A program made the translations under genes and the position numbers. From RECO01 sp050485385 (GTDB lineage: Bacteria > Pseudomonadota > Alphaproteobacteria > Geminicoccales > Geminicoccaceae), in the NCBI GenBank assembly GCA_050485385.1, contig JBJHBG010000032.1, positions 1-42,576 of the forward strand: 42,576 nucleotides of DNA, in the 5' to 3' direction. The notes under the pieces are model-generated. The model was not told the origin of the DNA and made no database searches. It worked only from the letters and a program-made list of their open reading frames with translations. Below, piece by piece: positions 24,444-32,033 of the stretch; positions within the stretch are counted from its first letter, which is position 1, and every line of letters begins with the position of its first letter.

Positions 24444-25364
24444 ATGAAGCCCTATCGCTATCCCTTGCCGAAGGCCGACGAGATCACGCCGCCGGTCGTC
24501 TGGACCAACCGGCGCGCGGTGCTGGCGGGCCTTGCCGCCGGTCTCGTCCTGCCGCGAACGGTCCACGGCCGGATGCTGCCGCCGGCCACGCCCTGGCCCG
24601 GCTCGACCGACGAGCCCTCGACCAGCCCCGAGGTGGTCGAGGGCTACGCCAACTTCTTCGAGTTCGGCACCGCCAAGGACGATCCGGCACGGCACGGCCA
24701 CCACCTCCGTCCCGACCCCTGGAGCGTCACGGTCGCCGGTGCCGTCGAGCGACCCGCGACGCTGGCCCTCGAGGACGTCCTCGCCCGCTTCCCCCTGGAG
24801 GAACGCATCTATCGCCTGCGCTGCGTCGAAGGCTGGTCGATGGTCATCCCCTGGATCGGCTTCCCGCTCGCGGACCTCCTCGACCACGCCGGGCTCACCT
24901 CCAGCGCCAGCTACGTCCGCTTCGAGACCCTGTACGACCCCGAGCAGATGCCGAACCAGACCAGCACCATCCTCGACTGGCCCTTCACCGAAGGCCTACG
25001 CATCGACGAGGCGATGCATCCCTTGACGATCCTCGCGGTCGGCACGTTCGGCGAGGTGCTGCCGAATGCCAACGGCGCGCCGATCCGCCTCGTCGTGCCG
25101 TGGAAGTACGGCTTCAAGTCGATCAAGTCGATCGTGCGCATCGAGCTTCTGGACGAGCGGCCGGTCGGCAGCTGGCAGGCCCGTCAGCCGCGCGAGTACG
25201 GCTTCTACGCCAACGTGAACCCCGAGGTGCGGCATCCCCGCTGGCACCAGGCGACGGAGCGGCGGCTGCACGACGGCGGTCGGATCCGCACGGCGATGTT
25301 CAACGGCTACGGCGAGGAGGTGGCCCACCTCTACGCCGGCATGGACCTCACCGAGAACTTCTGA
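24444..25364 (+). CDS. msrP: Protein-methionine-sulfoxide reductase catalytic subunit MsrP
   Basis: 306 residues. A twin-arginine signal TNRRAVLAGLAAG (Arg23-Arg24) sends the folded molybdoenzyme to the periplasm. The molybdenum-ligand cysteine is C127 in YRLRCVEGWSMVIPWIGFPL, and the sulfite-oxidase-fold landmarks (GVPNANGAPIRLVVP-like NANGAPIRLVVPWKYGFK) are present, as is the family's C-terminal NGYGEEV. It repairs oxidised methionines in periplasmic proteins with electrons from MsrQ. Start 24444 is preferred because GGAGGAG lies 9 bases before it; an ATG at 24426 lacks a site. Its stop overlaps the msrQ start (TGATG). Placement after a peroxidase gene gives an oxidative-stress cluster. 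Confidence 0.95.
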   Translation: MKPYRYPLPKADEITPPVVWTNRRAVLAGLAAGLVLPRTVHGRMLPPATPWPGSTDEPSTSPEVVEGYANFFEFGTAKDDPARHGHHLRPDPWSVTVAGAVERPATLALEDVLARFPLEERIYRLRCVEGWSMVIPWIGFPLADLLDHAGLTSSASYVRFETLYDPEQMPNQTSTILDWPFTEGLRIDEAMHPLTILAVGTFGEVLPNANGAPIRLVVPWKYGFKSIKSIVRIELLDERPVGSWQARQPREYGFYANVNPEVRHPRWHQATERRLHDGGRIRTAMFNGYGEEVAHLYAGMDLTENF

Positions 25365-25945
25365 TGGGCCGGGCCGTCTTCTGGCTCGCCACCCTCGGCG
25401 GTGCGGTGCCGGGCCTCTGGCTCGTCGTGCAGTGGTATAGGGGTGCGCTCGGCGTCGTGCCGGACGAAGCGCTTTTGCATCTGACCGGCCGCTTCGGCCT
25501 CTCGCTCCTGGTCCTCACCCTCGCGCTCGGCGCCGCCCTGGCGCTTACCGGCTGGCGCCCGCTGTTCGCCGCACGCCGGCCCGCGGGCCTTTGGGCCTTC
25601 GCCTATCTCACGGCGCACGCTGCCGTCTGGCTGCTGTTCGACCAGGGCGGCTACCTGGCCTTCGCCTGGGCCGAACTCGTGACCATGGCGCATCTGCAAC
25701 TGGGCGTCCTGGCCCTGCTGCTCCTCCTGCCCTTGGCCGTCACCTCCACCGACACGGCCGTCACCGCGCTCGGCCGCCGCCGCTGGCAACGGCTGCATCG
25801 GCTGGTCTGGCCGGCGACGCTCCTCGCCCTGGTCCACGCTTGGCAGGTGCAGCGCTTCGAGAGCACGCTGGTGCTGGTGCTCGCCGCCGCCGTGCTCGTG
25901 TTGCTCGTAACTCGGCTAGCCGTCGCCTACGCGTCGCGCGGCTGA
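25364..25945 (+). CDS. msrQ: MsrPQ haem-binding membrane subunit MsrQ
   Basis: 193 residues with about six membrane helices and the family's short form. Histidines likely to ligate haem occur in LTAHAAVWLLFD, RLHRLVWPATLLALVHAWQ and the TMAHLQLG helix. YedZ/MsrQ passes electrons from quinones or a flavin reductase to MsrP across the inner membrane. Translationally coupled to msrP by a one-base overlap. The last 19 bases overlap the convergent VOC gene. Confidence 0.93.
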   Translation: MGRAVFWLATLGGAVPGLWLVVQWYRGALGVVPDEALLHLTGRFGLSLLVLTLALGAALALTGWRPLFAARRPAGLWAFAYLTAHAAVWLLFDQGGYLAFAWAELVTMAHLQLGVLALLLLLPLAVTSTDTAVTALGRRRWQRLHRLVWPATLLALVHAWQVQRFESTLVLVLAAAVLVLLVTRLAVAYASRG

Positions 25946-26340
25946 ACCGCCGGCGCGACCCAGCGCGGGTCGTCGAACCACTGGAACTCGATCCGGTAGC
26001 CCTCGGGGTCGCGGCAGACGAAGGCACGGGCCTTGTAAGCCTCCGAATAGCGGGGCGGCCCGACCACGTCGGCGCCGGCGGCCACCAGCCGCGCGTGCCA
26101 GCCGTCGACGTCGGGCGTCAGCACGGTCAGGATCACACCCTTGGGCTCCACCTCGCGGTCCGGCCGCTGGCAGACGCCGACGAAGCTCGTGGCCGAGGTG
26201 CGGAACACCCGGCAGGTGCCCTGATCCAGCACCATGGGCAGACCCATCACCTCGGCGTAGAACCGGGCGGTGTTCGCAAGATCGTAGGTGTAGACCCAGG
26301 TGATCTGCTGCACGATCGGCGGCGCGGGCGGCATCGGCAT
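25927..26340 (-). CDS. VOC-family (glyoxalase/dioxygenase fold) protein
   Basis: 137 residues, one VOC module pair. Starts with QQITWVYTYDLANTARFYAE and ends in FVCRDPEGYRIEFQWFDDP, both standard for glyoxalase/bleomycin-resistance-type proteins; the Glu near the end (YRIEFQ) is the usual metal ligand. Enzymatic function is unassigned. The gene overlaps the end of msrQ by 19 bases in convergent orientation and is divergent from the TPR gene. The first residues (MPMPPAPP) are poorly constrained, with alternative starts. Confidence 0.87.
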   Translation of the reverse strand: MPMPPAPPIVQQITWVYTYDLANTARFYAEVMGLPMVLDQGTCRVFRTSATSFVGVCQRPDREVEPKGVILTVLTPDVDGWHARLVAAGADVVGPPRYSEAYKARAFVCRDPEGYRIEFQWFDDPRWVAPAVQPRDA

Positions 26341-26446
26341 CTCCGGCGGTACGGCTAGGGCGACGAGACGGACGCCAGCTCAGCACGCTCGCCGCCAGCT
26401 CCGGTTCGGGTTATACTGCGCGACTTGCATCGGCGCGAGACGGCCC

Positions 26447-28726
26447 ATGTTCGCTCGCCTCGCCTGCGCGCTCGTGGTCCTGATCGCCACCCCGGCCAGC
26501 GGCCAGGTGTTCGGCGACCGGCAGCGGGTCGACTGCGGCCTGATCAACCAGCAAGCGATCGTCGACAGCACCATCGAGATCGTCTGCGGCATGTCGGCCG
26601 CCGAGTTCGCCGACAACATGCGGCTGGCGCTGTCGCCGCTGGAGGCGGACAAGCAGGAGCTGTTCCGCCGGCTGGATGCGTTGTTGCCCGACACCGCACG
26701 GGTGCAGGCAGCGGCCGTGCGCGGCTTCTTCCGTACCCTGGGCGAAGCCGAGGTGCCGCCCGAGTACCTGCAGGACCGCTTCGCCGAGATCGCCACCCGC
26801 CACGTCGAGTTGCTGGACGAACTGCGCCGGGTGCGCGCCGCCGACGAAGAGGTGCAGCGCTTACGCGAGGCCGCGGCCAGCGCCCTCGAGGCCGACCCGC
26901 CCGACCACGACGCCGCCCGCGCCGCCCTCGACGAGGCCCGTGCCGTGGTCCGCGCCCGCCGGCAGCAGGCACAGCGCGAGGAGGCCGAACTCGTCATCGA
27001 GCAGGCCGAGATCGAAGCCACCCGCCTCCGCTTCGCCGCGGCTGCCCGGCTGTACGAGGAGGCGGCCGACCTGCTGCCGGCGGAGGACGAAGAGTCGCGC
27101 TGGTGGGGCCTCATGATGGCGGCAGGCGCCGCGACGGACCACGGCAGCGACTTCGGCGACAGCGCGGCGGTCCTCGAAGCGATCCGCGTCTATGAGCGGG
27201 CCGCTCATCTCCGTCCCCGCGCCACGTACGCACTCGATTGGGCCGCGACCCAGAACAACCTCGGCATTGCGCTTCGCACCCTCGGCGAGCGAGAACGCGG
27301 CGTCGAGCGCCTGGAGGACGCCGTCGCTGCGTACCGCAATGCCCTGGAGGAACGCACCCGCGAGCGCGTGCCCCTCGAGTGGGCCATGACCCAGAACAAT
27401 CTCGGCGCAGCACTGCAAACCCTTGGCGAGCGTGAGAGCGGCACCAAGCACCTGGAGGAGGCCGTCGCTGCCTACCGCAGTGCCCTCCTGGAACGCACCC
27501 GCGAGCGCGTGCCCCTTGAGTGGGCCATGACCCAGAACAATCTCGGCGCAGCACTGAAAGCCCTTGGCGAGCGTGAGAGCGGCACCCAGCACCTGGAGGA
27601 GGCCGTCGCCGCCTACCGCAGCGCCCTTGAGGAACGCACCCGCGAGCGCGTGCCCCTCGCCTGGGCCGCAACCCAGAACAACCTCGGCAACGTGCTGCTT
27701 CGCCTTGGTCAGCGTGAGAGCGGCACCGAGCATCTGGAGGAGGCGGTCGCCGCCTACCGCAACGCCCTCCTCGAATACCTCCGCGAACGCGTGCCGCTCG
27801 ACTGGGCCATGACCCAGAACAACCTCGGTGCGGCACTCCAAGCTCTCGGCCAGCGCGAGAGCGGCACCCAGCACCTGGAGGAGGCCGTCGCCGCGTACCG
27901 CAACGCCCTTGAGGAACGCACCCGCGAGCGCGTGCCCCTCGATTGGGCCGCAACCCAAAACAACCTCGGCAACGCGCTGTCGATCCTCGGCCAGCGCGAG
28001 GGCGGCACCGAGCACCTCGAGGGGGCCATCGCCGCCTACCGCCACGCTCTCCGGGAACGCACCCGCGAGCGCGTACCCCTCGCCTGGGCCACGACCCAGA
28101 ACAACCTGGGCAATGCGCTCCAAGCCCTCGGCGAACGCGAGAGCGGCACCGAGCGGCTGGAGCAGGCCGTCGCCGCGTACCGCAATGCCCTGGAGGAACG
28201 CACCCGCGAGCGCGTGCCGCTCGACTGGGCCACGACCCAGAACAACCTCGGCAACGCGCTCCTTCGCATCGGCGAACGCGAGAGCGGCACCGAGCGGCTC
28301 GAACAGGCCGTCGCCGCGTTCGAGAAGGCCCTCCGGGAGCGCACCCGCGCGCGTGTGCCCGTCCAATGGGCCATGACCCAGAACAACCTCGGTAATGCGC
28401 TCCTCCGGCTTGGCGAACGCGACAGCGACGTTGAGCGCCTGGAACAGGCCGTCCAGGCCTACCGCAACGGCCGCCAGGAACTTACCCGCGAGCGCGTGCC
28501 CCTCGACTGGGCCGCGACCCGCACGAACGAGGCCGTCCTGTTGCTCGCGCTCGCCGAGCGCAAGGCAGATGGGGCGCTCGCCAAGGCGGCGGCCGCCGCG
28601 TTCCGCGACGGCTGGTCGGTCTTCCGCCTCGTTCAGCCGCATCGCGATGCGGCGTTTCAGGCCGCCATCACCCACGCTGAGGAGCTGGCGACGCGGCTCG
28701 ATCGGGCCAAGGAGGCGGCGCGGTGA
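26447..28726 (+). CDS. Secreted/periplasmic protein with nine 47-residue TPR-like units
   Basis: 759 residues. N-terminal hydrophobic signal (MFARLACALVVLIATPASG), so probably exported. Residues 25-265 are helical and charged, with a likely coiled coil (EEVQRLREAAASALEA and ARRQQAQREEAELVIEQAEI). Residues 266-688 are nine units of exactly 47 residues, each TQNNLG-x2-L, then LGERESGT, LE-x-AVAAY and TRERVPL-x-W; a degenerate tenth unit closes the array. Such tetratricopeptide-like arrays build protein-binding superhelices. No enzymatic domain is seen. A small membrane protein starts within its stop codon, so the two probably act as a scaffold and an anchor; partner and pathway are unknown. Confidence 0.88.
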   Translation: MFARLACALVVLIATPASGQVFGDRQRVDCGLINQQAIVDSTIEIVCGMSAAEFADNMRLALSPLEADKQELFRRLDALLPDTARVQAAAVRGFFRTLGEAEVPPEYLQDRFAEIATRHVELLDELRRVRAADEEVQRLREAAASALEADPPDHDAARAALDEARAVVRARRQQAQREEAELVIEQAEIEATRLRFAAAARLYEEAADLLPAEDEESRWWGLMMAAGAATDHGSDFGDSAAVLEAIRVYERAAHLRPRATYALDWAATQNNLGIALRTLGERERGVERLEDAVAAYRNALEERTRERVPLEWAMTQNNLGAALQTLGERESGTKHLEEAVAAYRSALLERTRERVPLEWAMTQNNLGAALKALGERESGTQHLEEAVAAYRSALEERTRERVPLAWAATQNNLGNVLLRLGQRESGTEHLEEAVAAYRNALLEYLRERVPLDWAMTQNNLGAALQALGQRESGTQHLEEAVAAYRNALEERTRERVPLDWAATQNNLGNALSILGQREGGTEHLEGAIAAYRHALRERTRERVPLAWATTQNNLGNALQALGERESGTERLEQAVAAYRNALEERTRERVPLDWATTQNNLGNALLRIGERESGTERLEQAVAAFEKALRERTRARVPVQWAMTQNNLGNALLRLGERDSDVERLEQAVQAYRNGRQELTRERVPLDWAATRTNEAVLLLALAERKADGALAKAAAAAFRDGWSVFRLVQPHRDAAFQAAITHAEELATRLDRAKEAAR
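27242..28510 (+). repeat. Tandem coding repeat, nine units of 141 bases
   Basis: Nine uninterrupted units of exactly 141 bases (47 codons) inside the TPR gene. Units are very alike at DNA level, with GCGAGCGCGTGCCCCT recurring at constant spacing (for example near 27360 and 27501), pointing to expansion by recombination. The first and last units are the most diverged. Confidence 0.93.
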
Positions 28727-29025
28727 GCGAGCTGTGGGCGTTCGTCGCCGATCCGGCCAATCAGGCGACGCTCGCTTGGCTCGGGGGCGGTCTCGTCACC
28801 TTTGCCGGTGGGCTCTGGACGGTCGTCACCTACTTCCGTCCACGCCCGGCCGCACCCGCTCCAACAGCACGGTCACCGCTGCCGCTCGCCATGTTCGGCG
28901 CGGGCCTCGTCGCCCTGGTTGCCGCGTTCCTGCTCGCGGGCGACCGGCAACAGGTCGGCACCGGGATCATCAACCCCGGGACCATCGAGGGCAGCACCAT
29001 CACGATCCAGGGGGCGCCGCGCTGA
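28723..29025 (+). CDS. Small membrane protein coupled to the TPR gene
   Basis: 100 residues from a GTG start that overlaps the TPR stop (GTGA). Two likely membrane helices (about 17-37, LAWLGGGLVTFAGGLWTVV, and about 53-72, LAMFGAGLVALVAAFLLAG) flank a Pro/Ala linker, and the C-terminus is a short polar strand-like tail IINPGTIEGSTITIQG. I do not recognise a family. The coupling suggests it is made together with the TPR protein, perhaps as its membrane partner. The last 26 bases overlap the convergent PH-like gene. Confidence 0.72.
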   Translation: MSELWAFVADPANQATLAWLGGGLVTFAGGLWTVVTYFRPRPAAPAPTARSPLPLAMFGAGLVALVAAFLLAGDRQQVGTGIINPGTIEGSTITIQGAPR

Positions 29026-29518
29026 GGCCGGCGAGCGCTGCCGCACAGCCCTTGGGGTCGGCGACGCCCCAGAGGCCGCCGGTGAGGCCGGCGACGGTAC
29101 CCTGGGGCTGGAACGAGGCGGTGCCGTCGGCGTGGTCCTCGCGCTCGTAGGGGCCGGGCGGCAGGGCATGGGCGCGGAGGCCGAAATTGGCCTCGACCAC
29201 GAGCGCGCGACGGTCGGTGATGGCGTAGTAGAGGTGGCGCGCCCGCCAGCGGTGGCGCCAGGGCGTGGCGACGACCCAGAGCCCGACCGCAAGCACGACG
29301 AGGATCAAGACCAGCAGCTCGCCCTCCATCAGCGCGCGGGCGGCAAGCCACAGCACCACGCCGAGCAGGACCAAGGCCGCCACCGGTTGCGGATCGCCCG
29401 CGACGCGGGCCGCCGCCCGGGGCGAGGGACGGCCCGTCCAGCGCAGCGTTTCACCCGGCTCCAGGACCCGCTCGACGAGGAAGGCGAAGGCGGCGGCGGC
29501 GGGATCCGGCCGCGCCAC
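29000..29518 (-). CDS. Membrane protein with PH-like domain features
   Basis: 172 residues. The opening VLEPGETLRWTGRPSP and the later HLYYAITDRRALVV are the hallmarks of bacterial PH-like (bPH) membrane proteins. Two adjacent membrane helices (about residues 44-85) separate them. The C-terminal part is Gly/Ala-rich. Function unknown; such proteins are inner-membrane and sometimes stress-linked. It ends by running 26 bases into the convergent small membrane-protein gene and lies upstream of gshB's stop on the same strand, 15 bases after it. Confidence 0.7.
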   Translation of the reverse strand: MARPDPAAAAFAFLVERVLEPGETLRWTGRPSPRAAARVAGDPQPVAALVLLGVVLWLAARALMEGELLVLILVVLAVGLWVVATPWRHRWRARHLYYAITDRRALVVEANFGLRAHALPPGPYEREDHADGTASFQPQGTVAGLTGGLWGVADPKGCAAALAGLSAAPPGS

Positions 29519-29533
29519 CCGGCCGCCGCCGGC

Positions 29534-30499
29534 TCAGACGGGCAACGTACGCCGGGTCTCGGCGTGGCGCTCCTCGATCACGTCCCAGATGTCCGCCTCC
29601 AGGTTGACCTGGTCGAAGCGGCCGATCTCCTGCAGGCCCGTGGGGCTCGTGACGTTGATCTCGGTCAGGTAGCCGCCGATCACGTCGATGCCGACGAAGA
29701 TCAGCCCCTGGCGGTGCAGCGCCTCGCCGATCGCCTCGCAGATCTCGTGGTCCTTGCGGGTCAGGTGCGCCTTCTCGGCGCGGCCGCCGACGTGCAGGTT
29801 GGCGCGGGTCTCGTCCTTGGCCGGCACGCGGTTGACCGCACCCTTGGCCTTGCCGTCGACCAGGATGATCCGCTTGTCCCCCTCACGGATGGCCGGCAGG
29901 TATTTCTGCACCATCAACGGCTCGCGCGTCGCCGCGTAGAGCGTCTCCAACAGGCTGTTGAGGTTCGGGTCCTCCGGCCGCAGGTGGAAGATCCCCGCCC
30001 CGCCATTGCCGTAGAGCGGCTTGACGATGACGTCGCCGTGCTCGGCCCTGAACGCCTTCACCTCGGCCGGATCGTAGGTGATCAGCGTCGGCGGCATCAG
30101 CTCCTGGAAGTGCGTGACGAACAGCTTCTCGGGCGCGTTGCGCACCGACGTCGGGTCGTTCACCACCAGCGTTTCGGGATGCACGCGGTCGAGCAGGTGC
30201 GTCGCCGAGATGTATTGCAGGTCGAAGGGCGGATCCTGGCGCATCAGCACCACGTCGACGCCGGCGAGGTCCAGCACCTCGGCACTGCCGAGCGTGGCGT
30301 GGTTGCCCTTCTCGCGCCGCACCTCGAGCGGCCGCGCCTTGGCGACGATGCGGCCCTGGCGGTAGCTGAGGTGCGTCGGCAGGTAGTGGAACAGCGCGTG
30401 GCCCCGCCGCTGCGCCTCGAGGGCCATGGCGAAGGTGCTGTCGGCGTCGATGTCGATGGGCTCGATCGGATCCATCTGGATCGCCACCGCGAGGCTCAT
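29534..30499 (-). CDS. gshB: Glutathione synthetase
   Basis: 321 residues, typical length. An ATP-grasp enzyme that joins gamma-glutamylcysteine and glycine; cytoplasmic. N-terminus MSLAVAIQMDPIEPI and the segments VLMRQDPPFDLQYI, VKPLYGNGGAGIF, MVQKYLPAIREGDKRIILVD and EINVTSPTGLQEI are diagnostic. Start 30499 fits GGGGAGA about 7 bases upstream; the frame opens further without support. It is divergent from the HIT gene and upstream of the PH-like gene, with which it may be co-transcribed. Confidence 0.96.
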   Translation of the reverse strand: MSLAVAIQMDPIEPIDIDADSTFAMALEAQRRGHALFHYLPTHLSYRQGRIVAKARPLEVRREKGNHATLGSAEVLDLAGVDVVLMRQDPPFDLQYISATHLLDRVHPETLVVNDPTSVRNAPEKLFVTHFQELMPPTLITYDPAEVKAFRAEHGDVIVKPLYGNGGAGIFHLRPEDPNLNSLLETLYAATREPLMVQKYLPAIREGDKRIILVDGKAKGAVNRVPAKDETRANLHVGGRAEKAHLTRKDHEICEAIGEALHRQGLIFVGIDVIGGYLTEINVTSPTGLQEIGRFDQVNLEADIWDVIEERHAETRRTLPV

Positions 30500-30588
30500 G
30501 CGTCTCTCCCCTTGCGCCGTCGAGGCGCGCTTGACAGCCGCCCGTCGGCCCGGCACCCGAGGCGAAACCCCGCCTTGGGAGTGCGTCC

Positions 30589-30957
30589 ATGGCCTACGAC
30601 GACAGCAACGTCTTCGCCAAGATTTTGCGCGGCGAAATCCCGTGCAACAAGGTCTACGAGGACGAATTCGCCCTCGCCTTCCACGACATCAACCCGATGG
30701 CGCCGGTGCACGTCCTGGTGATCCCGAAGGGACCCTACGTCTCCTTCGCCGATTTCGCCGCCATGGCCGACGCCGAGACGGTGGCCGGCTTCTTCAAGGC
30801 CGCCAATACCGTGGCACGCGAACTGGGCCTGGAACCCGCCGGCTACCGCATCCTCGCCAATGCCGGCACCGACGCCAACCAGGAGGTGCAGCATTTCCAC
30901 CTCCACATCTTCGGCGGTGCCAATCTCGGCCGGATGATCGAGAAGGTGCGGCGCTGA
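30589..30957 (+). CDS. HIT-family (histidine triad, Hint-type) nucleotide-binding protein
   Basis: 122 residues, standard for a Hint protein. The triad HFHLHIFGG (about residues 102-110) gives His-x-His-x-His; FAKILRGEIPCNKVYEDE and HVLVIPKGPYVSFAD are the conserved N-terminal blocks. Hint proteins hydrolyse adenosine phosphoramidates and bind purine nucleotides; physiological substrate unknown. Single gene followed by a hairpin. Confidence 0.95.
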   Translation: MAYDDSNVFAKILRGEIPCNKVYEDEFALAFHDINPMAPVHVLVIPKGPYVSFADFAAMADAETVAGFFKAANTVARELGLEPAGYRILANAGTDANQEVQHFHLHIFGGANLGRMIEKVRR

Positions 30958-30968
30958 AGGGGAAAGAG

Positions 30969-30991
30969 CCAGGGGGCTTTTGGCCCCCTGG
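30969..30991. terminator. 9-base GC hairpin between convergent genes
   Basis: CCAGGGGGC, loop TTTTG, GCCCCCTGG, followed by GACCCCCCCCCC. Lies 12 bases after the HIT stop and 19 bases from the amidinotransferase stop; a shared terminator is likely. No T-run. Confidence 0.65.
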
Positions 30992-31009
30992 ACCCCCCCC
31001 CCAACGGGA

Positions 31010-32017
31010 TCAGACCGGGTCGCGGACCAAGGGGCTGGTGGAGCAGTGGATGCCGCCGCCGCCGGAATAGACCTTGTCGAACGGCAGCGGCACGACCTCG
31101 ATGCCGAGCTTGTCGAGGCGCTCGGCCGTGCGCGGGCTTACCTGGTCGGCCATCAGCACGCGGCCGGGGCGGACGGCGAGGCAGTTGATGGTCCAGACCG
31201 GATCCTGCCAGTGCACGTCGACCGTGCGGATGCCGAGTTCCTTCAGCTTCTCCAGGAAGGTGAAGGGCAACTGCGTCGGGTTGATGATCGCGGTATCCAC
31301 GTCGATCATCACGAAGGCGCCGTCGATGTGCAGCCGGTAGCCGGTGAGGTAGACGCGCAGGAGTTCCACCCCCTGCCAGCGCAGCACCTCCTCGATCTGG
31401 TCGGCGCCGGCGTCGTTGACCCTGGACGAGATGCCGACGACGGCGGTCTTGTCGTTGATCCAGGCGAAGGAGCCGCCCTCCATGATGGCGTTGCCGTGGA
31501 CCGTGCGGAGGATCGGGCAGCCGAGCTTGGCGAGCGTGCGGGTGACCGGCAGTTCTTCGCCGCGACGGATCGGGGGCCCGAGCCGCGTGACGATGGCGCC
31601 GCCCTTCACGCCGATGCAACTGTCGCGCGTGTAGACCGTCTTCATGCGGCCGGGTGCCGGTTCGTCGATCATGACGACTTCGACGCCCTCGGCCTGGAGT
31701 GCCTTCACCAGCCCGTCGTGCTGTTCCTGCATGGCGGCGAGGTCCGGCGGCTCGTTGCCGCGCCAGTACCAGCCGGTCTCCGGGTCGCCGAAGGCGCCCA
31801 CGTCCTCGATCCGCCGCTTCGGGTCGACGACGTTCACCTCCTCGCCCGGCCGGTGCATGAGGACGACGCGCAGGCGCCCGACGTCGTTCGGGCAGCCCCA
31901 TTGCCGGCCCCAGACGAAGCCCTGCTGCTCTGCGCTCTCGAACGGCGGCTCGGGCTCGGACTTGAAGATCTTGATCAGCTGGTGATAGCGATGCTCGCCC
32001 TCGGTCATGATCGACAT
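31010..32017 (-). CDS. Amidinotransferase / dimethylargininase-superfamily enzyme
   Basis: 335 residues of the guanidino-group-modifying (pentein) fold. Catalytic residues visible: D132 (YTRDSC), E180 (MEGGSF), H230 and D232 (RLHIDGAFV), and nucleophile C325 (GGGIHCSTSP). Enzymes of this group move or hydrolyse an amidino or imino group on arginine-like compounds; transferase cannot be told from hydrolase by sequence alone. ATG 32017 is preceded by GGGAGGAG at 8 bases. Last gene of a minus-strand operon with a polyamine-type ABC importer and an M20 hydrolase, which suggests breakdown of an imported guanidino compound. Confidence 0.85.
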   Translation of the reverse strand: MSIMTEGEHRYHQLIKIFKSEPEPPFESAEQQGFVWGRQWGCPNDVGRLRVVLMHRPGEEVNVVDPKRRIEDVGAFGDPETGWYWRGNEPPDLAAMQEQHDGLVKALQAEGVEVVMIDEPAPGRMKTVYTRDSCIGVKGGAIVTRLGPPIRRGEELPVTRTLAKLGCPILRTVHGNAIMEGGSFAWINDKTAVVGISSRVNDAGADQIEEVLRWQGVELLRVYLTGYRLHIDGAFVMIDVDTAIINPTQLPFTFLEKLKELGIRTVDVHWQDPVWTINCLAVRPGRVLMADQVSPRTAERLDKLGIEVVPLPFDKVYSGGGGIHCSTSPLVRDPV

Positions 32018-32033
32018 GACGGCAACTCCTCCC

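Noticed and set aside
26300..26446. Longer N-terminus for the TPR protein
   Set aside because: The extension would overlap the divergent VOC gene and place the hydrophobic signal sequence internally; ATG 26447 puts the signal at the N-terminus.
27242..28510. CRISPR-like or other non-coding tandem array
   Set aside because: The 141-base period is a whole number of codons in one long frame with a clear TPR-type consensus; there are no distinct spacers.
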